Assembly (NCBI GenBank): GCA_913045265.1
Contig: CAJWQX010000090.1
Span: 1-6,913, forward strand
Source: UBA11889 sp002313255
GTDB lineage: Bacteria > Pseudomonadota > Gammaproteobacteria > Pseudomonadales > Azotimanducaceae
DNA length: 6,913 nt
Reading direction: 5' to 3'
Shown here piece after piece: positions 1 to 6,057 of the stretch (its first letter is position 1; every line of letters begins with the position of its first letter). A program made the position numbers and the translations under genes. The notes below the pieces were generated by a model. It saw nothing but the letters and a program-made list of their open reading frames with translations. It did no database searches and had not been told where the DNA came from.

Positions 1-14
1 GGATCAGCTAATGA

Positions 15-116
15 GGCGCTGCGCTTGACGAGAGTAAGATATCGGAAGGGCTGAAAATTATTCGGGAGCCAAAAAAGGTTGATCTATCCTCGGCAACGCT
101 AACAGAAAGCGGATAG
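15..116 (+). pseudogene. possible decayed 3' end of an upstream gene
   Basis: A short reading frame after TAA TGA (9-14) runs 33 codons to TAG at 114-116 and has protein-like composition (for example the stretch KISEGLKIIREPKKVDLS). It has no start codon in context. A different frame open from the window edge (reading SANEALRL) overlaps its beginning, so it could be the frameshifted tail of a gene that begins outside the window. I do not recognise a family. The evidence is composition only, and a chance open stretch is quite possible. Confidence 0.18.
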
Positions 117-189
117 TTCATGCTGTTTGACTTGAAAGAAGTATAGAATGAGAAAGAGTAGACGTACATAGAATCGTAGGTGAGGATAA

Positions 190-501
190 GAGCCAGTAGT
201 CATATATCGCTGTTCTGGTCACCAAGAACTAGTTAGGGAAGCATTGCTGGACAGAGAAAGCCCCGATGTGGTTGTCCACCCTTGCGTCCTAGAGGGGGTG
301 TATTTAAACGACCTGGTGGAAGCGAGCAATCAGCGTGAAATTCCTCTCGTGGTGATTATGAATTCGTGGGACAACCCGAGCACCAAGAATGCGATGGTCG
401 GCGTACCTACATGGTTACTGGTTTGGGGCGATCAAACTAGGAGTCACGCGTTAGAATATGCACGCATCCCTCGAAAAAGTGTCATTTCCTTCGGCATCTA
501 G
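190..501 (+). pseudogene. fragment of a surface-polysaccharide glycosyltransferase-like protein
   Basis: The frame is open from just after in-frame stops TGA (181) and TAA (187) to TAG at 499-501, about 103 codons. A possible TTG start lies at 244, but family-like sequence already begins upstream of it. Visible signatures are PDVVV, then an IPLVVIMNSWDNPSTK segment, then WLLVWGDQTRSHALEYARIP and VISFG. This order matches the central region of a glycosyltransferase-like family (CDP-glycerol-transferase/GT-B type) seen in polysaccharide clusters, where the nucleotide-sugar-binding half would follow. Both ends are missing: the 5' side is full of stops in every frame, and the frame ends right after the glycine that normally precedes a 'xPQFD/xPRFD' type motif. 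Reading past the TAG gives only Q-W-K and soon another stop. I infer a pseudogene remnant. The family assignment is from memory of conserved motifs and the exact substrate is unknown. Confidence 0.55.
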
Positions 502-698
502 CAATGGAAAAGAGTTGTCATATCGTGTTAAATCATTGTATTCTATAGGAAGAATGGCTAATCGCTGAAATTCATCTAAGTATTCTCGTAAATCTTCAGT
601 TGCATTGTATTTAAAATATATGGATACAGGTATATGTAGTTGAAGATGGCATATTCCGCCGTGTGGGTGATGCATCTTAAGAGATGGAGATTTTTTTT
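502..698 (+). promoter_or_regulatory. A+T-rich leader of the importer operon, probable promoter region
   Basis: This non-coding stretch separates the glycosyltransferase remnant from the binding-protein gene. Stops interrupt all three forward frames. The most A+T-rich part is 600-640. One weak sigma-70-like pair is TTGCAT (600-605) and GATACA (623-628) with a 17-base spacer. ATAC-AG-GTAT (624-633) is a small dyad that loosely resembles the GTATAC dyad found after the binding-protein gene. The promoter of the operon should lie here because nothing intact is upstream, but the exact boxes are a guess. Confidence 0.3.
686..690 (+). promoter_or_regulatory. ribosome binding site deciding the start of the binding-protein gene
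   Basis: GGAGA at 686-690 sits 8 bases (all T) before ATG 699. The alternative in-frame ATG at 684 overlaps this site and has only AAGAG directly abutting it, too close to act as a Shine-Dalgarno. A third ATG at 717 is possible and would still give a good signal peptide. ATG 699 is therefore preferred. Confidence 0.6.
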
Positions 699-2591
699 AT
701 GTTAGTACGAGATAAAATGCTGCCTCGGGCAGCGTCTACTATGGTGCTTGGGCTGCTTGGCGCACTCCTTGCAATCGTAGTAGTCGCATGCGGGGGTGGC
801 GAGAGCACGACAGTCGTCGAGACCGTAATCGTCGAAGTCAAAGGCGACGCGGTTAAGGGCGATACAGTCGTCGAGACCGTAATCGTCGAAGTCAAAGGTG
901 ACACGGTTAAGGGCGATACAGTCGTCGAGACCGTAATCGTCGAAGTCCCAGCGGCGGCAGCCGGAGCGACCGGTGAAGTCATTGTTGGAGAGGTTCGCAT
1001 TCTCCCGCCTATTGGCTTGCCGTCAAAGCAGGGTACTGGAACCGATTTCCACTACGTCGACTGGGGTGTCTACGAGTACATGATGCGAGCGAAAACTCAC
1101 ATCGCCTCGGAAAGACCTGATCCCGCAACGGCCACGCACGGCATTGCCACCGCATGGGTGGCGGATGCTGCTGCTGAGACGGTCACGTTCACGATTCGCA
1201 CCGGCGTGATGTTCCACGACGGTTGGGGGGAACTTACCGCCGAAGACGTGGCATTCAGCTTCAATGAAGGAAACAAGGAAGGCACAACCTTCTATCGCTC
1301 CCAAAAGGACCGAGTGGACTTTTGGGAAGCAACAGACGATACGCACGTTGTCGTGCATTACAAAGAGGGACAGTTCGACCCGAAGTTTGTCAACGGGCTC
1401 TGGGGTTCTGGCGGTGGTAACACGCCGATGATCAGCAAGAAGCTGGTCGAAGAGCTCGGTGATGATGCTATTGATAAAATGATCGGCACTGGCCCGTATT
1501 CGGTCGTGAGTTGGCGCAGCGACGACGAAGTAGTCCTCGAAGCGTTCCCTGACTACTGGCGCGCGGATGGCCAGCCAAAGACCAAAACAGTGAAAGTGGT
1601 TGCGATCCCAGAGGAAGCAGTCAGAATCGCAGCGTTGAAGACCGGTGAGATCGACATGACGGCGATTTCCAGCAAGTTCCTTATGGAGACCCTGGACTCC
1701 GTTACCGGTTCAACAGCCTATGCCGTGGGTGCGGCACAGAACCAGATCCTTTACTTCGGTGGAAACTACTGGACAAAGACCTGGCGCGAAGAGAACGAGG
1801 TTGTTTTCCCGAGACCCGGATTGAAGGCCGATGCGGAACATCCGTGGATCGGAGACCCGCGCGAGCCGGCGACAATGGAAACAAGTAGAAAGTTCCGGCG
1901 CGCTTTGAGCATCGCGATCGATCGTGAGCTCATCAACAAGACGATCCTGGCCGGCCTTGGGGCGCCCTCCAACGTGTATCTGGCTTCTATGGGCGACGGG
2001 ACGAAGTACTTCAAAGAAGAGTGGCGGATACCGTATGATCCCGCACAGGCGAAAGTCCTTTTGGCTGAAGCCGGAATCGCATCTGACCTCACGGTCAAGA
2101 TGTGGATTCCGCCTGATAACGTCGCTGTCGACCCAGAAGTCGGTCAGGGCATAGCCCAGATGTGGCGGGACATTGGCTTGGATGTGGAAATCGAATCGAC
2201 CGCATATGCAGCGCGGCGACCCTCGCTCGTCACCCGATCAATTGACATCCTGTGGATGCACCACTGGGGAGTTAATGGTGAGGAAGATGGTGCGTTCCTT
2301 TGTTGCCACAAGCCATCCGGTGGGTTCAGCAAAGGCATGGAAGTGCCTGACGGCGAGTTCGGTTTGCCCGATATCCTCGGCCTGTACTACGCGAACAGGA
2401 CTGAAGAGGATTTCATCAAGCGAGTCCAAAACAACGTCGGAATACATGACTTTCTCAATGAGGAGAGTTGGGTTGCCCCTGTGGTGAAAGCTCAGGCGAA
2501 CTACGTCACTGGACCCGGAGTACTGGAATGGCGACCTTCGAGTTTCGCCTGGAAGGACTTCATCTCGCCTGAAACTATTGTGATGAAGTGA
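699..2591 (+). CDS. ABC importer solute-binding lipoprotein, family 5 (OppA/DppA-like)
   Basis: Captures a solute outside the membrane and delivers it to the DppB/DppC-like permeases encoded downstream. From ATG 699 it has 630 residues, somewhat long for the family because of an N-terminal linker. Positively charged residues and a hydrophobic stretch lead to a lipobox VVAC, so Cys31 is the predicted lipidated residue. A Val/Glu/Thr linker follows (three repeats, residues 38-83). The binding domain starts near residue 95 and shows family hallmarks: FTIRTGVMFHDG (164-175), AEDVAFSFN, GTGPYSVVSW (263-272), a KTGEIDM segment (about 314-320), RKFRRALSIAIDRELI (397-412) and YDPAQAKVLLAEAGI (446-460). 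A Cys-Cys pair at 535-536 is unusual for an extracytoplasmic protein and might form a vicinal disulfide. The family binds peptides, nickel, opines or oligosaccharides, so the ligand cannot be read from the sequence; the dehydrogenase downstream hints at a sugar-like compound. Role is secure, ligand unknown. Confidence 0.93.
   Translation: MLVRDKMLPRAASTMVLGLLGALLAIVVVACGGGESTTVVETVIVEVKGDAVKGDTVVETVIVEVKGDTVKGDTVVETVIVEVPAAAAGATGEVIVGEVRILPPIGLPSKQGTGTDFHYVDWGVYEYMMRAKTHIASERPDPATATHGIATAWVADAAAETVTFTIRTGVMFHDGWGELTAEDVAFSFNEGNKEGTTFYRSQKDRVDFWEATDDTHVVVHYKEGQFDPKFVNGLWGSGGGNTPMISKKLVEELGDDAIDKMIGTGPYSVVSWRSDDEVVLEAFPDYWRADGQPKTKTVKVVAIPEEAVRIAALKTGEIDMTAISSKFLMETLDSVTGSTAYAVGAAQNQILYFGGNYWTKTWREENEVVFPRPGLKADAEHPWIGDPREPATMETSRKFRRALSIAIDRELINKTILAGLGAPSNVYLASMGDGTKYFKEEWRIPYDPAQAKVLLAEAGIASDLTVKMWIPPDNVAVDPEVGQGIAQMWRDIGLDVEIESTAYAARRPSLVTRSIDILWMHHWGVNGEEDGAFLCCHKPSGGFSKGMEVPDGEFGLPDILGLYYANRTEEDFIKRVQNNVGIHDFLNEESWVAPVVKAQANYVTGPGVLEWRPSSFAWKDFISPETIVMK
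810..947 (+). repeat. 54-bp in-frame tandem repeat coding for the lipoprotein linker
   Basis: Two full 54-bp units (810-863, 864-917) and a 30-bp partial third (918-947) encode an 18-residue unit beginning TVVETVIVEVKGD and ending VKGD. The two full units differ at only two bases (GGC/GGT, and GCG/ACG giving Ala/Thr); the partial third matches the first 30 bases of both exactly. The unit is a multiple of three, so copy-number change keeps the frame. It lies just after the lipidated Cys and presumably acts as an extended tether between membrane anchor and binding domain. Near identity, including at synonymous sites, indicates recent duplication. Confidence 0.92.
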
Positions 2592-2594
2592 TCT

Positions 2595-2611
2595 CGTATA
2601 CCTGGTATACG
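2595..2611. promoter_or_regulatory. perfect 17-bp dyad CGTATACC-T-GGTATACG
   Basis: Two 8-base arms flank a single central T, starting 4 bases after the stop of the binding-protein gene. A one-base centre suits a DNA-binding dimer better than an RNA stem, although a 7-pair stem with a CTG loop is possible. GTATAC-containing dyads are typical of several bacterial operators (for example the GntR superfamily), but no such regulator is encoded in this window. It could be an operator for an internal promoter driving the permeases, or part of the hairpin complex that follows. Confidence 0.4.
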
Positions 2612-2619
2612 CAGTAGTT

Positions 2620-2686
2620 AGCGATCGAACCACACCCTCCGGCTGCCGTACTTCCTCCGGCTGGCCGGGGGTGTGGTTTGATCGTT
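2620..2686 (+). terminator. large intercistronic hairpin between binding-protein and permease genes
   Basis: Left arm 2620-2637 pairs with 2669-2686 over 18 pairs (two of them G-U). After a bulged T at 2638, 2639-2643 pairs with 2664-2668, leaving a 20-base loop. The loop region carries a 10-base direct repeat, CCTCCGGCTG, at 2636-2645 and 2654-2663. There is no T-run after the stem (CAGTTTGAATTTGA), so it is not a standard rho-independent terminator. By analogy with structures after malE-type genes, it probably protects the 3' end of the binding-protein message and reduces read-through, giving much more binding protein than permease. The structure is seen directly; the function is inferred. 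Confidence 0.6.
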
Positions 2687-2712
2687 CAGTTTGAATTTGA
2701 AAGTGGCGTGGA

Positions 2713-3627
2713 TTGCGAAAATTCATCTTTATTCGCTTCCTTTATATGATAGTGGTGGTGGTGTTTGCCACTCTGTTTGTGTTTTTAATGGCCCGGGCGG
2801 CAGGCGACCCTCGAACCGTGTACCTGTCTGAATACACAACCAAGGCGGATTGGGACAAGTGGGGCGAGGAGATGGGGCTGGACAAACCTATTTTCGTTCA
2901 GTACGTGACCTGGCTTGGCAAGGCGGCGACGGGAGAGTTCGGCACCTCGCTTCGGGATCAGATCGACGCATTTGATGTGATCAAGGCTAGGATTCCGGCC
3001 ACCTTGCAGCTCTCCGGTGGGGCGCTCCTTTTTGCAACGATAGTCGGAGTGCCGTTGGGAGTTCTATCGGCCGTGCGTCGCGGCAGCTTCTGGGACTATG
3101 CCGCGCGAATCTTCTCACTCGGCGGGCAATCGATACCAGGATTCTGGTTGGGCATCATGCTGATCCTGCTGTTCGCTGTACAGCTTGACCTGTTGCCTAC
3201 AGGGAGGCGGGGCGGCATCGATCATTACATCCTGCCGTCTATTGCACTCGGTTGGAGTTCCTCTGCAGGATTCACCCGCCTGATTCGCTCGGCGATGCTC
3301 CAGATTTTGGACTCCGAATATATCGTGTTCGCCAGGGCCAAGGGTGTCAATTCCCGCGTCATCATCTGGAAACACGCCTTCAAAAACGCAGTGATTGTTC
3401 CCTTAACCTTTTCCGGGCTCCTGGTCGCGTCCTACATTACCGGCACGGTGGTCACCGAAACGGTTTTCGCCTGGCCGGGCTTGGGCCGTCTCGCTGTCGA
3501 CGCCGTTTTCAATAATGATTTCCCAGTCGTCACCGGCGTGGTGTTGATCTTCACGTTGATTTACGTGGGAATAAATCTCTTCGTTGATATCGCGTACGCC
3601 GTGATTGACCCAAGGATCCGGTATTAG
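2713..3627 (+). CDS. ABC importer permease, DppB/OppB-type
   Basis: One half of the membrane channel of the importer. The 304 residues are close to the usual family length. It begins at TTG 2713: the N-terminus MRKFIFIRFLYMIVVVV matches the conserved family opening, and an in-frame stop lies just upstream (2698-2700). The only other early start, ATG 2746, would cut into that conserved part. The ribosome site is weak (TGGA just before the start). Membrane segments are visible near residues 9-27, 98-120, 136-160, 172-190, 226-248 and 270-296. The first external loop holds the typical LDKPIFVQYVTWL segment (56-68). The cytoplasmic coupling ('EAA') loop that contacts the ATPase is at 203-225 (FARAKGV, then HAFKN). 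VVTETVFAWPGLGRL (246-260) and C-terminal IDPRIRY are further hallmarks. It lies 121 bp after the binding-protein gene, beyond a strong hairpin, and 10 bp before its partner permease. Confidence 0.95.
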   Translation: MRKFIFIRFLYMIVVVVFATLFVFLMARAAGDPRTVYLSEYTTKADWDKWGEEMGLDKPIFVQYVTWLGKAATGEFGTSLRDQIDAFDVIKARIPATLQLSGGALLFATIVGVPLGVLSAVRRGSFWDYAARIFSLGGQSIPGFWLGIMLILLFAVQLDLLPTGRRGGIDHYILPSIALGWSSSAGFTRLIRSAMLQILDSEYIVFARAKGVNSRVIIWKHAFKNAVIVPLTFSGLLVASYITGTVVTETVFAWPGLGRLAVDAVFNNDFPVVTGVVLIFTLIYVGINLFVDIAYAVIDPRIRY

Positions 3628-3628
3628 C

Positions 3629-3633
3629 AGGAG
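3629..3633 (+). promoter_or_regulatory. ribosome binding site deciding the start of the second permease
   Basis: AGGAG lies 4 bases before ATG 3638 and directly after the first permease's stop (TAG 3625-3627). It supports ATG 3638 over the in-frame TTG at 3605, which lies inside the upstream gene and would add 11 residues with no family resemblance. Confidence 0.65.
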
Positions 3634-3637
3634 CACG

Positions 3638-4540
3638 ATGACTCAACACGTTGAATTAGATTTACAGATAACGGGGCACTCTGATGGGATACCGGGGAGA
3701 GTGTGGAGGTTCGTTCGACGCTGGCCTGTGCTGCCGTTGTTTATCATCGTCGTGTTGGTATTCTCAGCCATTTTCGCACCGCTTATCGCACCGTACGACC
3801 CCACGCAGGGTGATCTCAACCTTAGGAACATACCGCCGGCGTGGGATCCCGAGGGTTCGATGGCCCACATCCTCGGAACAGACCCTCTCGGAAGGGACGT
3901 AGCCAGCCGCCTTATATTCGGAGCCCGAATCTCATTGATGATTGCGACCATAGTCTTGAGTTTTGGCGTGGTCGGTGGCGTCACGCTGGGACTTATTGCG
4001 GGTTACTACGGCGGCCAGATCGACGAAATAGCGATGCGCTTCGTCGATTTCACACTCGCTATACCGTTCATACTCGTAGCGCTTGTCACAGTCATCGTGC
4101 TGGGGCAGAGCCTCACCGTCATCATCGGCCTTCTGGTTATCTTCAGTTGGAGCGGTTTCGCGAGACACACCCGGGCCGAGACGCTGCAGATCAAGACCAT
4201 GGGATACGTGGAAATGGCAAGAGTCATCGGCGCTTCAACGCCGCGTATTCTCTACAGACACATCCTGCCGGGCGTCGTAAATACCGTGGTCGTCATTACC
4301 ACTTTTGGCATCGGTGGGCTCATCCTGACCGAGGCCACTTTGAGTTTCCTGGGTGTAGGCGTCCCGCCGCCCACGCCGGCGTGGGGGATCATGGTGGCCG
4401 ATGGTCGTCAGTATGTGACCCAGGCGTGGTGGGTGACGGTTTTCCCTGGCATTGCGATTATGTTGACCGTACTCTCAATGAATTTCCTCGGGGACTGGCT
4501 CAGGGACAGGTGGGACCCTCGTCTGACGCAATTGTTGTGA
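3638..4540 (+). CDS. ABC importer permease, DppC/OppC-type
   Basis: Second half of the membrane channel, expected to pair with the DppB-type permease. It has 300 residues, normal for the family. A short cytoplasmic N-terminus leads into a first membrane segment (31-52), then the external motif IAPYDP and the family signature HILGTDPLGRDVASRLIFGAR (78-97). Further membrane segments lie near 98-122, 137-156, 158-172, 212-236 and 263-285. The ATPase-coupling loop is at 190-212 (EMARVIGAS, then YRHILPG). TEATLSFLGVGVPPPTPAWG (231-250) and NFLGDWLRDRWDPRL (282-296) are diagnostic for DppC-like proteins. Both coupling loops look intact, so the transporter should need ATPases, yet none follows: a terminator comes about 40 bp downstream. 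The ATPases are presumably encoded elsewhere or shared with another importer. Confidence 0.95.
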   Translation: MTQHVELDLQITGHSDGIPGRVWRFVRRWPVLPLFIIVVLVFSAIFAPLIAPYDPTQGDLNLRNIPPAWDPEGSMAHILGTDPLGRDVASRLIFGARISLMIATIVLSFGVVGGVTLGLIAGYYGGQIDEIAMRFVDFTLAIPFILVALVTVIVLGQSLTVIIGLLVIFSWSGFARHTRAETLQIKTMGYVEMARVIGASTPRILYRHILPGVVNTVVVITTFGIGGLILTEATLSFLGVGVPPPTPAWGIMVADGRQYVTQAWWVTVFPGIAIMLTVLSMNFLGDWLRDRWDPRLTQLL

Positions 4541-4578
4541 TCGAGTAGATACCAGCTGGTTCTGTCAGAATTCAGCGT

Positions 4579-4618
4579 CGGGGCATCAAACCTCCGGATG
4601 CCCCGCCAAATTTTATTA
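4579..4618 (+). terminator. rho-independent terminator ending the importer operon
   Basis: CGGGGCATC (4579-4587) pairs perfectly with GATGCCCCG (4597-4605) around a 9-base loop, followed by CCAAA and a T-rich tail TTTTATTAT. It lies 38 bp after the second permease and separates the importer from the dehydrogenase gene. A small palindrome ACCAGCTGGT (4551-4560) precedes it. Confidence 0.8.
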
Positions 4619-4673
4619 TCCCCTGAAAGTTGACTGGGCAATTTTTAGCAGTGAGAGTGGCTCCGCGACTACA

Positions 4674-4686
4674 CCTCTTAAAGAGG
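4674..4686 (+). promoter_or_regulatory. dyad CCTCTT-A-AAGAGG covering the ribosome site of the dehydrogenase gene
   Basis: The right arm AAGAGG (4681-4686) is the only Shine-Dalgarno-like sequence before ATG 4698 (11-base spacer), and its perfect complement CCTCTT lies one base upstream. In RNA, five pairs with a TAA loop could hide the ribosome site; in DNA the same bases make a 13-bp dyad. Either may be regulatory or accidental. A TTGACT resembling a -35 box lies at 4630-4635, without a convincing -10. Confidence 0.35.
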
Positions 4687-4697
4687 ATTCAATCAAT

Positions 4698-5972
4698 ATG
4701 ACCTTCAAGATTGCACTGGTTGGCTGTGGCGGCATGGGTCGCAGGCATGCCCACGGCTACATCGAGCTTCGCAAGTATTTCGATACGGTGACAATGTCGG
4801 CAGTGTGCGACGTACATCACGATGTAGCGGCGATCGTTGCAAGCGAAATCGGTGAAGCTACGGGATCGACTCCCGACATCTACACCGACTTCGACGAGAT
4901 GATTGCTGAGGCCGATCTCGACGGGATTGCGATAGTCACCAGCACACCGATGCACCACCGTTTTGCGATTAAGGCGATGGAGGCGGGCCTGCACGTCATA
5001 ACCGAGAAGCCAATGGGCTTGACTCTGAAGGCATGTCGACAGATGCGCGAAACGTCGCGTTCTACCGGCAAAGTAATGGCAGTTGCAGAGAACTTTCGCC
5101 GGGATCCGATGAACCGACTCACACAGGCGCTGATCCGGGCTGGAGCTATAGGCACGCCATACTTCGCACTCGATATCGGAGTCCACAGCTCTGGCGGCGC
5201 GGTCATGCACAGCACGGTTTGGCGGGCGAAGAAAGAACAAGCGGGTGGTGCGCCCCTAGACGCTGGCGTTCACAACGCCGACATGCTGCTCTACCTGATG
5301 GGTGGGGCGGACACTGTCTACGCCGAAACTGCGATTAACGAGACGCAGCGTACGTTGCGACCCATGGGCGAGGTGGCGCCGGGTCTGGCGGCGATGTACA
5401 ACCATCGCAAGGAAGAGGGTTATTCAACCGGAGACACAGTGGAGCAGACCGCCGTTGACACTGCATTTGCCGTGATTCGGTTCAAGTCGGGAGCGATCGG
5501 TCAACTGTTGATGACCGACACATCGCACGGCCAGTCGCTCGGCGTTTCGACAATATCCGGGAGTGCCGGGACAATGTATCGACCTGGAAGCCGGTCCGGA
5601 GAATCACCTCGTATTGTTCGCAACGACGGATCGGAGATAACGGGCGACGCGCTGCTTGACCTTGTTCCTGATTTCGAACTGGATGACCTGACCTCCACAC
5701 TGTGGAATGGTGCACGGCGAATCAGCTCGTACGAAATGGATTTCCGCGATATCGATTCGAAGATACTGGCATACGAGTATCTCGACATGGTTCAGGCTGC
5801 AGAATCGGGTGGGCAGCCCGAGGTTGGACCGCAAGAGGGTATGGATGCTCTGGCACTCGCCTATGCGCTAATGGAGTCGGGCGTCAGCGGTGTTCCGGTT
5901 ACCGTAGAAGACGTGGCAGAGGGTAGAGCATCGCAATTTCAGGACGAGATCGACGCTGAAATGGGTATTTAG
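4698..5972 (+). CDS. Gfo/Idh/MocA-family NAD(P)-dependent oxidoreductase
   Basis: Predicted cytoplasmic dehydrogenase oxidising a sugar, inositol or sugar-acid-like substrate with NAD(P). The 424 residues are within the family range, a little longer than the common 340-390. The Rossmann dinucleotide motif is VGCGGMG at 8-14. Asp38 in VCDV at the end of the second strand would favour NAD over NADP. STPMHHRFAIKAMEAGLHVITEKPM (82-106, given here by its key parts: H86-H87 and E103-K104-P105) carries the family's EKP signature, whose Lys104 is the usual catalytic lysine. Asp188, His192 and Asp195 (LDAGVHNADML) fit the family's D-x-G-x-H-x-x-D active-site pattern. The C-terminal half (about 130-360) fits the usual alpha/beta substrate domain. 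It has its own 157-bp leader after a terminator, so it is probably transcribed separately from the importer. The substrate cannot be told from sequence. Confidence 0.92.
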   Translation: MTFKIALVGCGGMGRRHAHGYIELRKYFDTVTMSAVCDVHHDVAAIVASEIGEATGSTPDIYTDFDEMIAEADLDGIAIVTSTPMHHRFAIKAMEAGLHVITEKPMGLTLKACRQMRETSRSTGKVMAVAENFRRDPMNRLTQALIRAGAIGTPYFALDIGVHSSGGAVMHSTVWRAKKEQAGGAPLDAGVHNADMLLYLMGGADTVYAETAINETQRTLRPMGEVAPGLAAMYNHRKEEGYSTGDTVEQTAVDTAFAVIRFKSGAIGQLLMTDTSHGQSLGVSTISGSAGTMYRPGSRSGESPRIVRNDGSEITGDALLDLVPDFELDDLTSTLWNGARRISSYEMDFRDIDSKILAYEYLDMVQAAESGGQPEVGPQEGMDALALAYALMESGVSGVPVTVEDVAEGRASQFQDEIDAEMGI

Positions 5973-6010
5973 CAGGGCGACGTACTCAAGGGTTCGGTAC
6001 AAGTAACTTG

Positions 6011-6035
6011 CCTGATGGGCTGACTGTCCATCAGG
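6011..6035. promoter_or_regulatory. inverted repeat CCTGATGG-N9-CCATCAGG before the regulator gene
   Basis: Two perfect 8-base arms (6011-6018 and 6028-6035) with a 9-base spacer lie in the 85-bp gap between the dehydrogenase and the XRE gene, ending 12 bases before the XRE ribosome site. No T-run follows, so a rho-independent terminator is unlikely. The position and near two-turn spacing of the half-sites would suit an operator for self-regulation by the XRE protein, or a leader hairpin. Confidence 0.4.
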
Positions 6036-6047
6036 TCGGAACATTAC

Positions 6048-6052
6048 AGGAG
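6048..6052 (+). promoter_or_regulatory. ribosome binding site of the XRE regulator gene
   Basis: AGGAG sits 5 bases before ATG 6058, the strongest and best-placed Shine-Dalgarno in the window, and fixes the start of the regulator. Confidence 0.7.
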
Positions 6053-6057
6053 AATTA

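Noticed and set aside
451..675. Minus-strand open frame of about 74 codons
   Set aside because: It has no recognisable motif or ribosome site and overlaps the glycosyltransferase remnant and the A+T-rich leader; a chance frame is more likely.
677..1000. Minus-strand open frame rich in Thr/Val/Ser/Pro repeats
   Set aside because: It is the mirror of the 54-bp tandem repeat in the lipoprotein gene; the repetition explains its openness and composition.
3605..3637. Earlier TTG start for the second permease
   Set aside because: It lies within the end of the first permease, adds residues unlike the family and ignores the AGGAG before ATG 3638.
3841..4548. Long plus-strand frame (235 codons) overlapping the second permease
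   Set aside because: It is an out-of-frame shadow of the DppC-type gene, Arg/His/Gly-rich and lacking membrane segments.
4551..4560. Palindrome ACCAGCTGGT after the second permease
   Set aside because: Ten bases is within chance expectation and it adjoins a terminator that explains the gap; noted only in passing.
4630..4658. TTGACT as a -35 box of a promoter for the dehydrogenase gene
   Set aside because: No acceptable -10 box lies 16-18 bases downstream (GAGAGT or similar), so I did not annotate a promoter.
4689..5240. Long minus-strand open frame (183 codons) opposite the dehydrogenase gene
   Set aside because: The plus-strand dehydrogenase has full family motifs over the same bases, and this frame is Cys/His/Arg-rich without any domain.
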